Of a stretch of DNA of 17,558 nt, positions 1-6,334 are shown piece by piece. The DNA comes from JBNJEL01 sp051745835 (lineage in GTDB: Bacteria; Bacillota; Halanaerobiia; Halobacteroidales; Acetohalobiaceae). The position numbers were made by a program, and so were the translations under genes. Where the stretch lies: positions 1-17,558 of the forward strand of contig JBNJEL010000038.1 in NCBI GenBank assembly GCA_051745835.1. Direction: 5' to 3'. Numbering within the stretch: the stretch's first letter is position 1; each line of letters begins with the position of its first letter. The notes beneath the pieces were generated by a model. The model was not told the origin of the DNA, did no database searches, and worked only from the letters and a program-made list of their open reading frames with translations.

Positions 1-242
1 TCGTAACTAGCTCCTTCTTTTTTTATATCTGCTGGAGCTAAGTTAACAGTAATCCGCTTAACAGGAAACTTAAAACCGGAATTCTTAATTGCTGCTCTAA
101 CTCTCTCCCGCGACTCTTTAACTACAGTATCCGGCAGTCCTACTAAGTTAAAAGTTGGCAGTCCTTGCGCTAAATCTATCTCTACATCAACTAAATAAGC
201 CTCAATTCCCAATACTGCACTACTAATCACTTTAGAAATCAT
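1..242 (-). CDS. yifB: YifB/ComM-family Mg-chelatase-like AAA+ ATPase, N-terminal part (cut by window edge)
   Basis: Only the first 80 or so codons are in the window; the gene runs off the left edge. The ATG at 240-242 is preceded by an AAAGGA ribosome binding site about 7 bases upstream. The translated start reads MISKVISSAVLGIEAYLVDV and continues with LPTFNLVGLPDTVVKESRER and the segment KRITVNLAPADIKKEGASY. This is the characteristic N-terminal Lon-protease-like fold of YifB/ComM proteins, which continue into an AAA+ Mg-chelatase-like domain not visible here. ComM in Gram-negatives is a helicase that aids branch migration during natural transformation; the role in Firmicutes is less clear. 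The gene follows yraN by 38 bases, a pairing seen in many bacteria, so the two are probably co-transcribed. Family assignment is secure; function is by family only. Confidence 0.9.
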   Translation of the reverse strand, partial: MISKVISSAVLGIEAYLVDVEIDLAQGLPTFNLVGLPDTVVKESRERVRAAIKNSGFKFPVKRITVNLAPADIKKEGASY

Positions 243-280
243 GCTAATATCCTTTCTGAAAATTATTTATAATCTTATAT

Positions 281-634
281 TTAAAAAGCATTTTTTAAAT
301 GAGTAATCTGATAATCTTCTAAGCTGTGAAATAAAATTCCCACTACATCAAATCTATAATCTAACTTTTCTGTCGGATGTTGACTGATATAATGCTGTGC
401 TACTAACTTTATCTTCTTTTGTTTACGCCAATCCACCTCTTCTTGCGGCATACCAAACTTTAAATTTCGTTTAGTCTTAACTTCAATAAAGATTAAGTAA
501 TTCTCATCAGCAGCAATAATATCTATCTCACCTTGTCGACAGCGATAATTCTTACTTCTAATCTGATAATCCAACTGCTTAAGATAATCAGCAGCTAACC
601 TTTCACCTAAGTCACCTAATTCCTGTTTTTCCAT
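281..634 (-). CDS. yraN: YraN family protein (UPF0102, PD-(D/E)XK nuclease-like)
   Basis: 117 residues, the normal length for UPF0102. The start ATG has an AGGTGA ribosome binding site 7 bases upstream. Visible motifs are an N-terminal GxxGExxA-type helix (residues 7-15), QGEIDII at 34-40, and FIEVKTK at 49-55. Asp38, Glu51 and Lys53 would form the PD-(D/E)XK-type nuclease active site. The family is widespread and resembles endonucleases, but its physiological role is poorly defined; a link to DNA repair or recombination is usually suggested. Here it sits downstream of rnhB and upstream of a YifB/ComM gene, the common context in Clostridia. The preceding gene ends in a strong terminator and I find no convincing promoter in the 75 bases between, so how it is transcribed is unclear from sequence. 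Confidence 0.93.
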   Translation of the reverse strand: MEKQELGDLGERLAADYLKQLDYQIRSKNYRCRQGEIDIIAADENYLIFIEVKTKRNLKFGMPQEEVDWRKQKKIKLVAQHYISQHPTEKLDYRFDVVGILFHSLEDYQITHLKNAF

Positions 635-708
635 TCTGATCTCACCTTTTATATAATATAGTTCTATTTCTGTTGTTATTTTCCTTCTTCTTTAAAAATT
701 TTATATAG

Positions 709-737
709 AAAAAAGCCATATCTGATAGATATGACTT
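709..737 (-). terminator. Intrinsic terminator after the rnhB-downstream small gene
   Basis: On the minus strand the stem AAGTCATATCT pairs with AGATATGGCTT (11 pairs, one of them G-U) around the three-base loop ATC, followed by a run of six T including the last stem bases. The stem begins inside the stop codon of the 78-residue gene. This should end the lepB-rbgA-rnhB transcript. Confidence 0.85.
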
Positions 738-972
738 AAATCCGCACATCAATTGAATTGTCTCCAATTTCACCATCGTAATCTCTTCTAAGTACTTTAA
801 GAACAATTGTATTCTCATACTTACCCTTAACTTTCACCTGCACCTGCTCGCCTACTTCCAAATCAGTTAATACTCTAGCTTCTAAAGCATAATTACCGAA
901 ATTAATTACTGCTGTCTTTTCTTTCACCTCTAAAACTATTCCTTCTAAGATAGAACCGACCTTAACCCTCAT
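736..972 (-). CDS. Small beta-rich hypothetical protein after rnhB (possible FliK/YlqG-like domain)
   Basis: 78 residues. I do not recognise it with certainty. The start ATG overlaps the rnhB stop as TAATG, with GGAGAG in the rnhB tail serving as ribosome binding site, so the two genes are probably translationally coupled. The pattern GSILEGIVLEVKEKTAVINF, then EARVLTDLEVGEQVQVKV (about residues 31-48), with alternating hydrophobic residues and conserved-looking glycines, suggests a small beta barrel. The rhythm is like a segment repeated in FliK-like proteins, including YlqG, which lies next to rnhB in Bacillus subtilis. This resemblance is from memory of the pattern and is not an alignment. 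The C-terminus is polar (RRDYDGEIGDNSIDVRI). It has no membrane segment or cysteine. The terminator starts within its stop codon, so it is the last gene of its transcript. Confidence 0.75.
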   Translation of the reverse strand: MRVKVGSILEGIVLEVKEKTAVINFGNYALEARVLTDLEVGEQVQVKVKGKYENTIVLKVLRRDYDGEIGDNSIDVRI

Positions 973-1919
973 TATTTAAGCTCTCCTTGACGCTTAGAAA
1001 AAATAGATCTTAACTCCTGTAATTCAAATTGCGTTAATAAATCAACTGACTCTTTGATACTAGTAGCTATGGACTCTAACTCTCTAATACTCTCTGCTTG
1101 CTTAAGACTCTGTGCAAAAAGTTGATAATCATCACCTAAAGCTGCCTCACGCACCTTGCTAAACGAGTAACGATGCAGCGGAGAAGGTCCATGCTCTTCT
1201 AAAGCACTAAGGTGTTCAGCAGTACCATAACCCTTATGATTAATGAACCCATACTCTGGATACTCCTGAGCATACTCATCTAACATTCGATCTCTTGTTA
1301 CTTTAGCGATTATCGATGCAGCAGCAATTGAAATACTGCGTGCGTCACCATCAACTACCTTCTCTTGGGCTAACTCAAGCTGTGGTATTCTCTCGCCATC
1401 AACTATCAGAAACTCAGGAGGTTGCTCTAAATTATCAACTGCCTCGCGCATTGCTTGATAAGTAGCATTTCTAATATTAATCTGATCTATTCGCTTAGCA
1501 TCAACAATACCTACACCTAAATCTACTGCCTCTTTTTGTAAGCAAGCAAAGAATTCCTCACGCTGAGTAGCTGATAACTGTTTAGAATCATTTAAACCTG
1601 GTAAAAAGATATCTTCAGGTAGGATCACCACAGCTGCCACTACAGGACCTGCTAATGGACCCCGACCTGCTTCATCCACTCCACCAATCACTTCATAATC
1701 AGCCGGAACTATCTGACGTTCAAACTCCTTCATCTCTCTAAATTGCTGACGTAATCGAGCTGCCTTCTCTTTCTTGCGTTGCCAACGTTGTGCTAATCGC
1801 TGAACTCCTTTACGATTATCAGCTGCCAATTCAGCCAGCAACTCTTTGGAAATAGAAGCTAATTCCAAATCTTCTAACTCTGCTTTGATCTCTTTAATTG
1901 TGAGCTTACTTAACTCCAT
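972..1919 (-). CDS. rnhB: Ribonuclease HII with N- and C-terminal extensions
   Basis: Removes ribonucleotides from DNA and degrades RNA in RNA-DNA hybrids. The core spans about residues 75-257. The four acidic metal ligands are visible: Asp82 and Glu83 in VDEAGRGPLAGPV, Asp174 in LIVDGE, and Asp192 in VDGDAR, 18 residues after Asp174 as in Escherichia coli RNase HII. Further family signatures are LNDSKQLS (109-116), SIAAASIIAKVTRD (197-210) and YGFINHKGYGT (223-233). At 315 residues it is longer than the usual 200-260. About 74 charged, helical N-terminal residues resemble the extension of the Bacillus type, and a further 58-residue C-terminal tail (LFAQSLKQAESIRELESIA and onward) looks helical. 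The start lies 5 bases after the rbgA stop. The stop overlaps the next gene's start as TAATG. Confidence 0.96.
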   Translation of the reverse strand: MELSKLTIKEIKAELEDLELASISKELLAELAADNRKGVQRLAQRWQRKKEKAARLRQQFREMKEFERQIVPADYEVIGGVDEAGRGPLAGPVVAAVVILPEDIFLPGLNDSKQLSATQREEFFACLQKEAVDLGVGIVDAKRIDQINIRNATYQAMREAVDNLEQPPEFLIVDGERIPQLELAQEKVVDGDARSISIAAASIIAKVTRDRMLDEYAQEYPEYGFINHKGYGTAEHLSALEEHGPSPLHRYSFSKVREAALGDDYQLFAQSLKQAESIRELESIATSIKESVDLLTQFELQELRSIFSKRQGELK

Positions 1920-1924
1920 CTTAA

Positions 1925-2779
1925 CTACACCTCAATATCTGGGGTACTTAATTCTAAAGTAATTGCTCCTAACTTCCCACTTTGGTACTCATTTAAAATG
2001 ATATTACCAACACGCTCGCGATCAATCTTGCCGCCAGACATTAAACAACCACGCTTACGACCAATATCCTCCATCAACTCTAAAGTATCTGAACTAATCT
2101 GCTCTAACTTAAATCTACCTTTTAAAGCAGATGGAGCTTGCCTCTTAAGAATTTTAAGTAATTTATAACCTACGACTTCTGCATCATAACTATTCTCTCT
2201 AACTGCTCCTGTAGCAGCTAATTTAAATCCAGCTTGATCATCATCAATTTTAGGCCAAAGTACTCCTGGAGTATCCAATAGATTAAGATCATCTCTAACT
2301 TTAATCCACTGCTGTCCCCGAGTAATCCCCGGCTGATTACCAACTCTTACTTTACCTCCTTGTGCTAACTGCTTAATCAACTGTGATTTACCGACATTAG
2401 GAACTCCTACAATCATCAATCTAATCGCTCGTTCATTTCTACCCTGAGCTTTAAATTGCGCTAACTTATCAGCCATTAAATCCTTGACTGTTTGAACCAA
2501 CGAGTTAATCCGCTCTCCAGTTAAAGAATTAATAGCTACCGCTGGTGCTTCTTGTCTTAACTTAGTTAGCCATCTGTCAGTCTCACTCTGATCTGCTAAG
2601 TCCATCTTATTTAAAACTATAACTCTCTTTTGATCACTAATTAACTCTTGTAATTTAGGATTGCGACTACTTTTAGGAATACGCGCATCCAACAACTCCA
2701 CTACTACATCAACTATCTTCAATTTCTCTGCTAAATTTTTTTGGGCTTGAGCCATATGACTAGGATACCAATTAACCAT
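1925..2779 (-). CDS. rbgA: Ribosome biogenesis GTPase RbgA (YlqF)
   Basis: A circularly permuted GTPase that acts late in 50S subunit assembly. The permuted motif order is visible: G4 NKMD at residues 57-60, the INSLTG segment at 83-88, G1 GVPNVGKS at 125-132, the G2 threonine in GITRG near 153, and G3 DTPG at 169-172. The N-terminus MVNWYPSHMAQAQKNL carries the His-containing PSHM segment typical of the family. The C-terminal helical RNA-binding region ends with ISGG-like and RVGNIILNEYQSGKLG stretches. Length of 284 matches the family. The ATG has AGGTGA 6 bases upstream, and the gene follows lepB by 16 bases. The order lepB-rbgA-rnhB downstream of rplS is conserved in Firmicutes and supports co-transcription. 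Confidence 0.96.
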   Translation of the reverse strand: MVNWYPSHMAQAQKNLAEKLKIVDVVVELLDARIPKSSRNPKLQELISDQKRVIVLNKMDLADQSETDRWLTKLRQEAPAVAINSLTGERINSLVQTVKDLMADKLAQFKAQGRNERAIRLMIVGVPNVGKSQLIKQLAQGGKVRVGNQPGITRGQQWIKVRDDLNLLDTPGVLWPKIDDDQAGFKLAATGAVRENSYDAEVVGYKLLKILKRQAPSALKGRFKLEQISSDTLELMEDIGRKRGCLMSGGKIDRERVGNIILNEYQSGKLGAITLELSTPDIEV

Positions 2780-2795
2780 TTATCTTCACCTGCTT

Positions 2796-3314
2796 CTAAT
2801 TTATTCTGCTAATTCTAGTTAGAGGCCAAAACCGCACTAATGCCTCTCCCACAATATTCTTACGCGGTACAAAACCCCAAAAACGACTATCTTCACTATT
2901 GTTACGATTATCTCCTAAAACGAAGTAATGATGAGGAGGAACTTTAATCTCATGGTAGTTACTATAACCTTGATTGAGAGTATAATCCTCTGTTAGAGCT
3001 TCCCCATTTAAATAGACTCTTCCTTCTACAATCTTAATTCGATCCCCGGGGACTCCAATCACCCGCTTAATATACTTTTTCTGTGGATTAATCGGATACT
3101 TAAAGACAATAATATCAAAACGATCTGGATCTACAAAACGATAAATGAACTTATTAACTAAGATACGATCTCCAGGCTGTAAAGTAGGACGCATCGAACT
3201 AGAAGGTATGAAAAAAGCCTGTACGACAAAAGTAATAATTAAGAAAGATAATATAATAGCAACTACTACTGCCTGCAAATACTCCTTTAACTTAGTAAGA
3301 TCAATCCCTAACAC
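2796..3314 (-). CDS. lepB: Signal peptidase I
   Basis: Cleaves signal peptides of exported proteins on the outer face of the membrane. One N-terminal membrane segment (about residues 14-36, YLQAVVVAIILSFLIITFVV) is followed by PSSSMRPTL, where the serine before Met (Ser40) is the nucleophile, and by YIKRVIGVPGD, where Lys83 is the general base. The GDNRNNSEDSR box near residues 134-144 completes the family signature. I place the start at a GTG (3312-3314) with an AAGGGATGG purine-rich stretch upstream, giving 172 residues. An in-frame ATG at 3330-3332 gives six more residues but has only GAAAG before it and lies directly against the rplS terminator. The gene depends on read-through of that terminator or on a promoter I could not identify. 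Followed by rbgA 16 bases on. Confidence 0.94.
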   Translation of the reverse strand: MLGIDLTKLKEYLQAVVVAIILSFLIITFVVQAFFIPSSSMRPTLQPGDRILVNKFIYRFVDPDRFDIIVFKYPINPQKKYIKRVIGVPGDRIKIVEGRVYLNGEALTEDYTLNQGYSNYHEIKVPPHHYFVLGDNRNNSEDSRFWGFVPRKNIVGEALVRFWPLTRISRIN

Positions 3315-3340
3315 AATGATCCATCCCTTCATCTTTCAGA

Positions 3341-3375
3341 TATATAAAAGAGGACAGGCTCTCCGCCAGTCCTCT
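3341..3375 (-). terminator. Intrinsic terminator downstream of rplS
   Basis: On the minus strand AGAGGAC-T-GGC, loop GGAGA, GCC-T-GTCCTCT form a ten-pair stem with a single T-T mismatch, followed by TTTATATA. It sits between the rplS stop (3391) and lepB. The stem is strong, but the T tract is broken by As, so some read-through into lepB is plausible. Confidence 0.8.
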
Positions 3376-3390
3376 AATCTATCACTAACT

Positions 3391-3753
3391 CTATCCTTCT
3401 TCTTTAGCTGTTCTCTTCTCTTTAATCTTAGCTCGCTTACCTTGACGGTCACGAAGATAGAATAATTTAGAACGCTTAACATCACCGCGTCTAAGTACTT
3501 CAACCTTTTCAATCTTCGGTGAGTGAATTGGGAAGATTCTCTCAATTCCTACACCATGAGAGACCTTTCTAACTGTAAATGACTCTCTTACTCCGCCACC
3601 TTTACGTTGAAGAACAACACCTTCAAAGACCTGGATTCTTTCTGCGCCGCCTTCTTCTACTCTAACGTGCACAGCAACTGTATCACCAGCTCTAAATTGA
3701 GGTACTTCTGATTTCATATTATCTTCTTCAACAGCTTGTAATAACTCTTCCAT
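3391..3753 (-). CDS. rplS: 50S ribosomal protein L19
   Basis: Large-subunit protein at the 30S-50S interface. The 120 residues match the family: MEELLQAVEEDNMKSEVPQF, then the KOW/SH3-like core with FRAGDTVAVHVRVEEGGAER and IQVFEGVVLQRKGGGVRESF, then VERI-like segment GVGIERIFPIHSP and a basic C-terminus (RRGDVKRSKLFYLRDRQGKR). The longest frame begins at 3783, but the GGAGGG ribosome binding site lies inside that extra stretch and directs initiation to the ATG at 3751-3753, which also restores the normal L19 N-terminus. A sigma-A-type promoter lies about 80 bases upstream and a terminator follows the gene, so rplS can be expressed on its own as well as by read-through from trmD. Confidence 0.98.
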   Translation of the reverse strand: MEELLQAVEEDNMKSEVPQFRAGDTVAVHVRVEEGGAERIQVFEGVVLQRKGGGVRESFTVRKVSHGVGIERIFPIHSPKIEKVEVLRRGDVKRSKLFYLRDRQGKRAKIKEKRTAKEEG

Positions 3754-3823
3754 AGTATTCCCTCCTTCCACACAGACGTTCATAATTTTACTTAAAAAAT
3801 AGAGGACCGCCTAGATTCATACA
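3754..3823 (-). promoter_or_regulatory. rplS 5' leader, possible regulatory RNA
   Basis: About 70 bases of leader would be transcribed from the promoter at 3830-3858. It contains the GC-rich element GGCGGTCCTCT followed by ATTTTTT (minus strand, about 3795-3811), which looks like the 3' half of a hairpin, but I can only draw a stem of 3-4 pairs around it. Bacillus rplS is known to carry a structured L19 leader; whether this is the same element cannot be judged by eye. Confidence 0.3.
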
Positions 3824-3829
3824 AAGCAA

Positions 3830-3858
3830 ATTATAACATAAAACAGCATTGATTACAA
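3830..3858 (-). promoter_or_regulatory. Sigma-A-type promoter for rplS
   Basis: Minus strand TTGTAA (-35, 3853-3858), 17-base spacer, and a perfect TATAAT (-10, 3830-3835). It lies directly after the stop of the SPOUT methyltransferase gene and before the L19 leader. The -35 box matches the consensus at four of six positions. Confidence 0.65.
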
Positions 3859-3874
3859 GAAAAAGATTAGACTA

Positions 3875-4453
3875 TCACCACCACTGTGAACCAACCAATC
3901 TATCTAACATAATTGAAGCAGCACTTCGCACTGAAAGATGATTATACTCGCCATTACCATAAATAGGCTCCAAAATATAATCAGCCCGCTTAATTACCTC
4001 TTCAGTCAAGCCCCAACCTGTACCCAACAATAGTAAGTAAGGCTGATCTTCCTGAGTTAACTTATCACGCAAAGTACGATAACCAATTGTATTATCATAC
4101 TTACGTGCATCAGTAGCAATTACTTGGGGGCTTTGACCGCACTCTGCTGTAATCTCTTCTTTAACCGCTGCTAAATCTGGTTTGATCTCGACTACAGAAA
4201 ATGCCTCTTGACGATCAGAATTATACTCCGCTCCAAAGTCACTACTCCAATAATCTTGCATCTGCTTAACAAATTCCTGCTGCGAATCAAGATGGTTAAC
4301 AATATAGTATTGATTTAGATTATAAGTCCGACTAACTCGCGAAATATCATGTAAATCAAAGTTAGTTACTGTTGTTGTAATTACCTTCATATTCTTATTA
4401 TAGACCGGATTATGAATTAAAGCTAAATAAAGATTAGAAATCTTACTCACCAC
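3875..4453 (-). CDS. SPOUT-superfamily RNA methyltransferase (trmD-associated)
   Basis: 192 residues. The gene starts with GTG directly after the trmD TAG stop. The N-terminus (NLYLALIHNPVYNKNMKVIT), the segment TVTNFDLHDISRVSRTYNL at about 28-46, YLLLLGTGWGLTEEV at 139-153 and YNHLSVRSAASIMLDRL at 170-186 match the clostridial SPOUT methyltransferase family placed between trmD and rplS (Pfam Methyltrn_RNA_4 as I recall it). The GTGWGLT loop and the C-terminal NHLSVRSA segment would form the trefoil-knot S-adenosylmethionine pocket. The RNA target is not evident from sequence. Position next to TrmD, itself a SPOUT enzyme, suggests a tRNA or rRNA substrate. Two consecutive GTG codons leave the start uncertain by one residue. 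Confidence 0.88.
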   Translation of the reverse strand: MVSKISNLYLALIHNPVYNKNMKVITTTVTNFDLHDISRVSRTYNLNQYYIVNHLDSQQEFVKQMQDYWSSDFGAEYNSDRQEAFSVVEIKPDLAAVKEEITAECGQSPQVIATDARKYDNTIGYRTLRDKLTQEDQPYLLLLGTGWGLTEEVIKRADYILEPIYGNGEYNHLSVRSAASIMLDRLVGSQWW

Positions 4454-5200
4454 CTACTCATTCTCTTCCCTCTGTTCTTCTGATTTAATCTCAGCTAATA
4501 ATTCTTGCTGTAGATCTGATAATTCAATCTCCGTTAAAAGATCTGGTCTGCGCAATAAAGTGCGTCGCAAGGCTTCTTTTTGACGCCAACGATCAACTCT
4601 TTGATGGTCACCGCTTAATAAGACAGCAGGTACTTCCCAGCCGTTATATTCTTGAGGTCGAGTATAGTGTGGGTAATCTAAGAGCCCCCGGTAAAAAGAG
4701 TCCTCTTCGGCTGATTCTGTAGTTCCTAATACTCCTGGCACCATACGTGCTACTGCATCAATAACTACCATCGCTGATAGCTCTCCTCCAGTCAGCACAT
4801 AATCGCCAATCGAAAGCTCATCATCTACTAGCTGTTCTCTCACGCGTTCATCAATTCCTTCGTAGTGACCACATAACAGAATTAAGTGTTCTTCTTGAGC
4901 TAAATCTTTGGCTATCTCTTGATTAAACTGTTTACCTTGCGGTGACATAAAGATGACCTTACTTTCCGCTTGCTCTACTTCTTTTATAGCACGCGAGATA
5001 GGCTCGGGCTTCATCACCATGCCAGCTCCCCCACCATAAGGATAATCATCAACATTTTGATGTTTGTTTAACGCAAAGTCACGAATATCGGTAATCCCAA
5101 TCTCAATTAAACCCTCATTTTGAGCCCGCTGTAAGATACTATGATTTAAAGGGCCATTAAACATCTCAGGAAAGATACTTAAAATATCAAATTTAATCAT
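4454..5200 (-). CDS. trmD: tRNA (guanine-N1-)-methyltransferase (m1G37)
   Basis: Methylates N1 of G37 next to the anticodon, which prevents +1 frameshifting. 248 residues, normal length. Knot and cofactor motifs are clear: DDYPYGGGAGMVMKPEP at 51-67, SPQGK at 86-90, GHYEGIDERV at 111-120 and IGDYVLTGGELSAMVVIDAV at 131-150. Arg152 and Asp167 (in ESAEEDSF) correspond to the catalytic Arg and Asp of the family. The N-terminus IKFDILSIFPEMF is typical. The ATG overlaps the rimM stop as TAATG, pointing to translational coupling. The next gene begins immediately after the stop. Confidence 0.98.
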   Translation of the reverse strand: MIKFDILSIFPEMFNGPLNHSILQRAQNEGLIEIGITDIRDFALNKHQNVDDYPYGGGAGMVMKPEPISRAIKEVEQAESKVIFMSPQGKQFNQEIAKDLAQEEHLILLCGHYEGIDERVREQLVDDELSIGDYVLTGGELSAMVVIDAVARMVPGVLGTTESAEEDSFYRGLLDYPHYTRPQEYNGWEVPAVLLSGDHQRVDRWRQKEALRRTLLRRPDLLTEIELSDLQQELLAEIKSEEQREENE

Positions 5201-5718
5201 TACTGCTCACCTGACAACAAACCGGGTAGTGGATTAATAATCATTTTTTCTGCAGCCAAATCTACTTCAACAATAACCTCTTTAGTTCCGGGGATTAAAT
5301 GTTCTTGATTCTTAGACTCTACTACATAGACATCATTACTTCCCGTCTCTAAAATATCGGTTACTACTCCTAATCTCCGTCCTTGAGTAGTAAAGACCTC
5401 TAAATCTAAAATATCATTTAAATAGTAGTGATCCTCGGGCAGATCTAATGACTCCGATTGCGGAATTTGCAGAAAGTAATCCTTATGTTCAATTGCAGTT
5501 CCGATATCTTCAAACTCAACAAATTTAAGTACAATAAACTGTTTATGATACCTCATTGCTTCAATATTAACCTGTTTTTTATGATCATCTTTACATAAAA
5601 AGACCTGGTCTAATAATTCAAACCGCTCGGGATAATCAGTCAACGGCATCACTCTAACTTCGCCTTTATTACCCTGATGTTTTGTTATCTGCCCAATAGT
5701 AATTAAATTCTCTGCCAC
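5200..5718 (-). CDS. rimM: 16S rRNA processing protein RimM
   Basis: Assists maturation of the 30S head domain through contact with S19. 172 residues, normal. The N-terminal beta barrel begins ITIGQITKHQGNKGEVRVMP (residues 6-25), the family signature with the KGEV turn, and the C-terminal PRC barrel covers about 97-170 (YYLNDILDLEVFTTQG, LGVVTDILETGSNDVYVV). The start is GTG with GAGGTGAT upstream. Overlaps trmD by one base. A perfect ten-pair hairpin lies between khpA and this gene and may reduce transcription into rimM-trmD. Bacillus subtilis carries ylqD between khpA and rimM; it is absent here. Confidence 0.96.
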   Translation of the reverse strand: MAENLITIGQITKHQGNKGEVRVMPLTDYPERFELLDQVFLCKDDHKKQVNIEAMRYHKQFIVLKFVEFEDIGTAIEHKDYFLQIPQSESLDLPEDHYYLNDILDLEVFTTQGRRLGVVTDILETGSNDVYVVESKNQEHLIPGTKEVIVEVDLAAEKMIINPLPGLLSGEQ

Positions 5719-5750
5719 TTAGCAATCACCTCATTTATAAAATGACAATA

Positions 5751-5778
5751 AGAGCTAGAGGGACTAATCTCTAGCTCT
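5751..5778 (-). terminator. Hairpin between khpA and rimM, possible attenuator
   Basis: Minus strand AGAGCTAGAG, loop ATTAGTCC, CTCTAGCTCT: ten perfect pairs. The downstream sequence TATTGTCATTTT has no clean T run, so it could be a partial terminator, a processing site or an mRNA 3'-end stabiliser. Confidence 0.5.
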
Positions 5779-5796
5779 ACTTCTTAAAAGTTAATA

Positions 5797-6027
5797 TTAT
5801 TGAATAATCTCTACAATTACTCGTTTACCTTCTTTAGTAGCTGCTGCTTTAACTACGGTTCTAATCGCTTTAGCAATTCTACCTTGCTTACCGATTACTT
5901 TTCCCATATCATCTTCAGCAACCTGTAGTTCTAAAATTACTGATTTAGAGCCTTCAACCTCGTTGACTTTTACTTCTTCTGGCTGATCTACTATATTACG
6001 AGCAATTACTTCCACTAGCTCTTTCAT
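5797..6027 (-). CDS. khpA: KH-domain RNA-binding protein KhpA (YlqC)
   Basis: 76-residue single KH domain. The GKQG loop at 46-49 in DDMGKVIGKQGRIAKAIRTV is the RNA-contacting GxxG motif. The opening MKELVEVIARNIVDQPEEV is nearly the family consensus. In streptococci and related bacteria KhpA pairs with KhpB/Jag and influences cell-wall and division genes through RNA binding. The longer frame begins at a GTG (6039) that overlaps the AGGAGGTG ribosome binding site, so I use the ATG at 6025-6027, which also gives the standard length. It follows rpsP by 31 bases, the conserved ffh-rpsP-khpA-rimM-trmD order. Confidence 0.95.
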   Translation of the reverse strand: MKELVEVIARNIVDQPEEVKVNEVEGSKSVILELQVAEDDMGKVIGKQGRIAKAIRTVVKAAATKEGKRVIVEIIQ

Positions 6028-6058
6028 AGACCCAGACACCTCCTAAAATCGTTGAGGA

Positions 6059-6325
6059 CTACTTCTTTAACTCATCAAATTTCTTCATAATACCTTCTTG
6101 CTGGAATAAAGTCTTTACAGTATCAGAAGGTTGGGCACCATTCTGTAACCATTCTAAAGCCTTCTCTTCTTCAAAATCAACAGTTTCCGGCTCTGTAGTA
6201 GGATCATAGTAACCTAACTCTTCAATAAAAGCACCATCTCGTGGATTACGAGAATCAGCAACTACTAATCTATAAGCAGGGTTTCTATTAGCTCCCATTC
6301 TTCTTAATCTAATCTTAACTGCCAT
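6059..6325 (-). CDS. rpsP: 30S ribosomal protein S16
   Basis: 88 residues beginning MAVKIRLRRMGANRNPAYRL, the S16 signature, with ADSRNPRDGAFIEELGYYDP at 23-42. S16 binds 16S rRNA early in 30S assembly. The longest frame starts nine bases earlier at a GTG inside the ribosome binding site (AAGGAGGTGATG), so the ATG at 6323-6325, 8 bases after AAGGAGG, is the right start. It is the first gene of the rpsP-khpA block and has a candidate promoter about 80-110 bases upstream, in the repeat-bearing gap after ffh. Confidence 0.98.
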   Translation of the reverse strand: MAVKIRLRRMGANRNPAYRLVVADSRNPRDGAFIEELGYYDPTTEPETVDFEEEKALEWLQNGAQPSDTVKTLFQQEGIMKKFDELKK

Positions 6326-6334
6326 CTGCATCAC

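Noticed and set aside
635..708. A promoter for yraN between the terminator and the gene
   Set aside because: TATATT and TATAAA boxes occur, but no -35-like sequence stands at a proper distance, and the stretch is so A/T rich that -10 matches are expected by chance.
3145..3465. A plus-strand frame of about 106 codons opposite lepB and rplS
   Set aside because: It is antisense to two certain genes, spans the terminator hairpin and shows no family pattern.
3336..3545. A 69-codon minus-strand frame overlapping rplS and its terminator
   Set aside because: It lies in another frame of rplS, runs through the intrinsic terminator, is highly basic without a recognisable motif, and has no role that L19 does not already explain.
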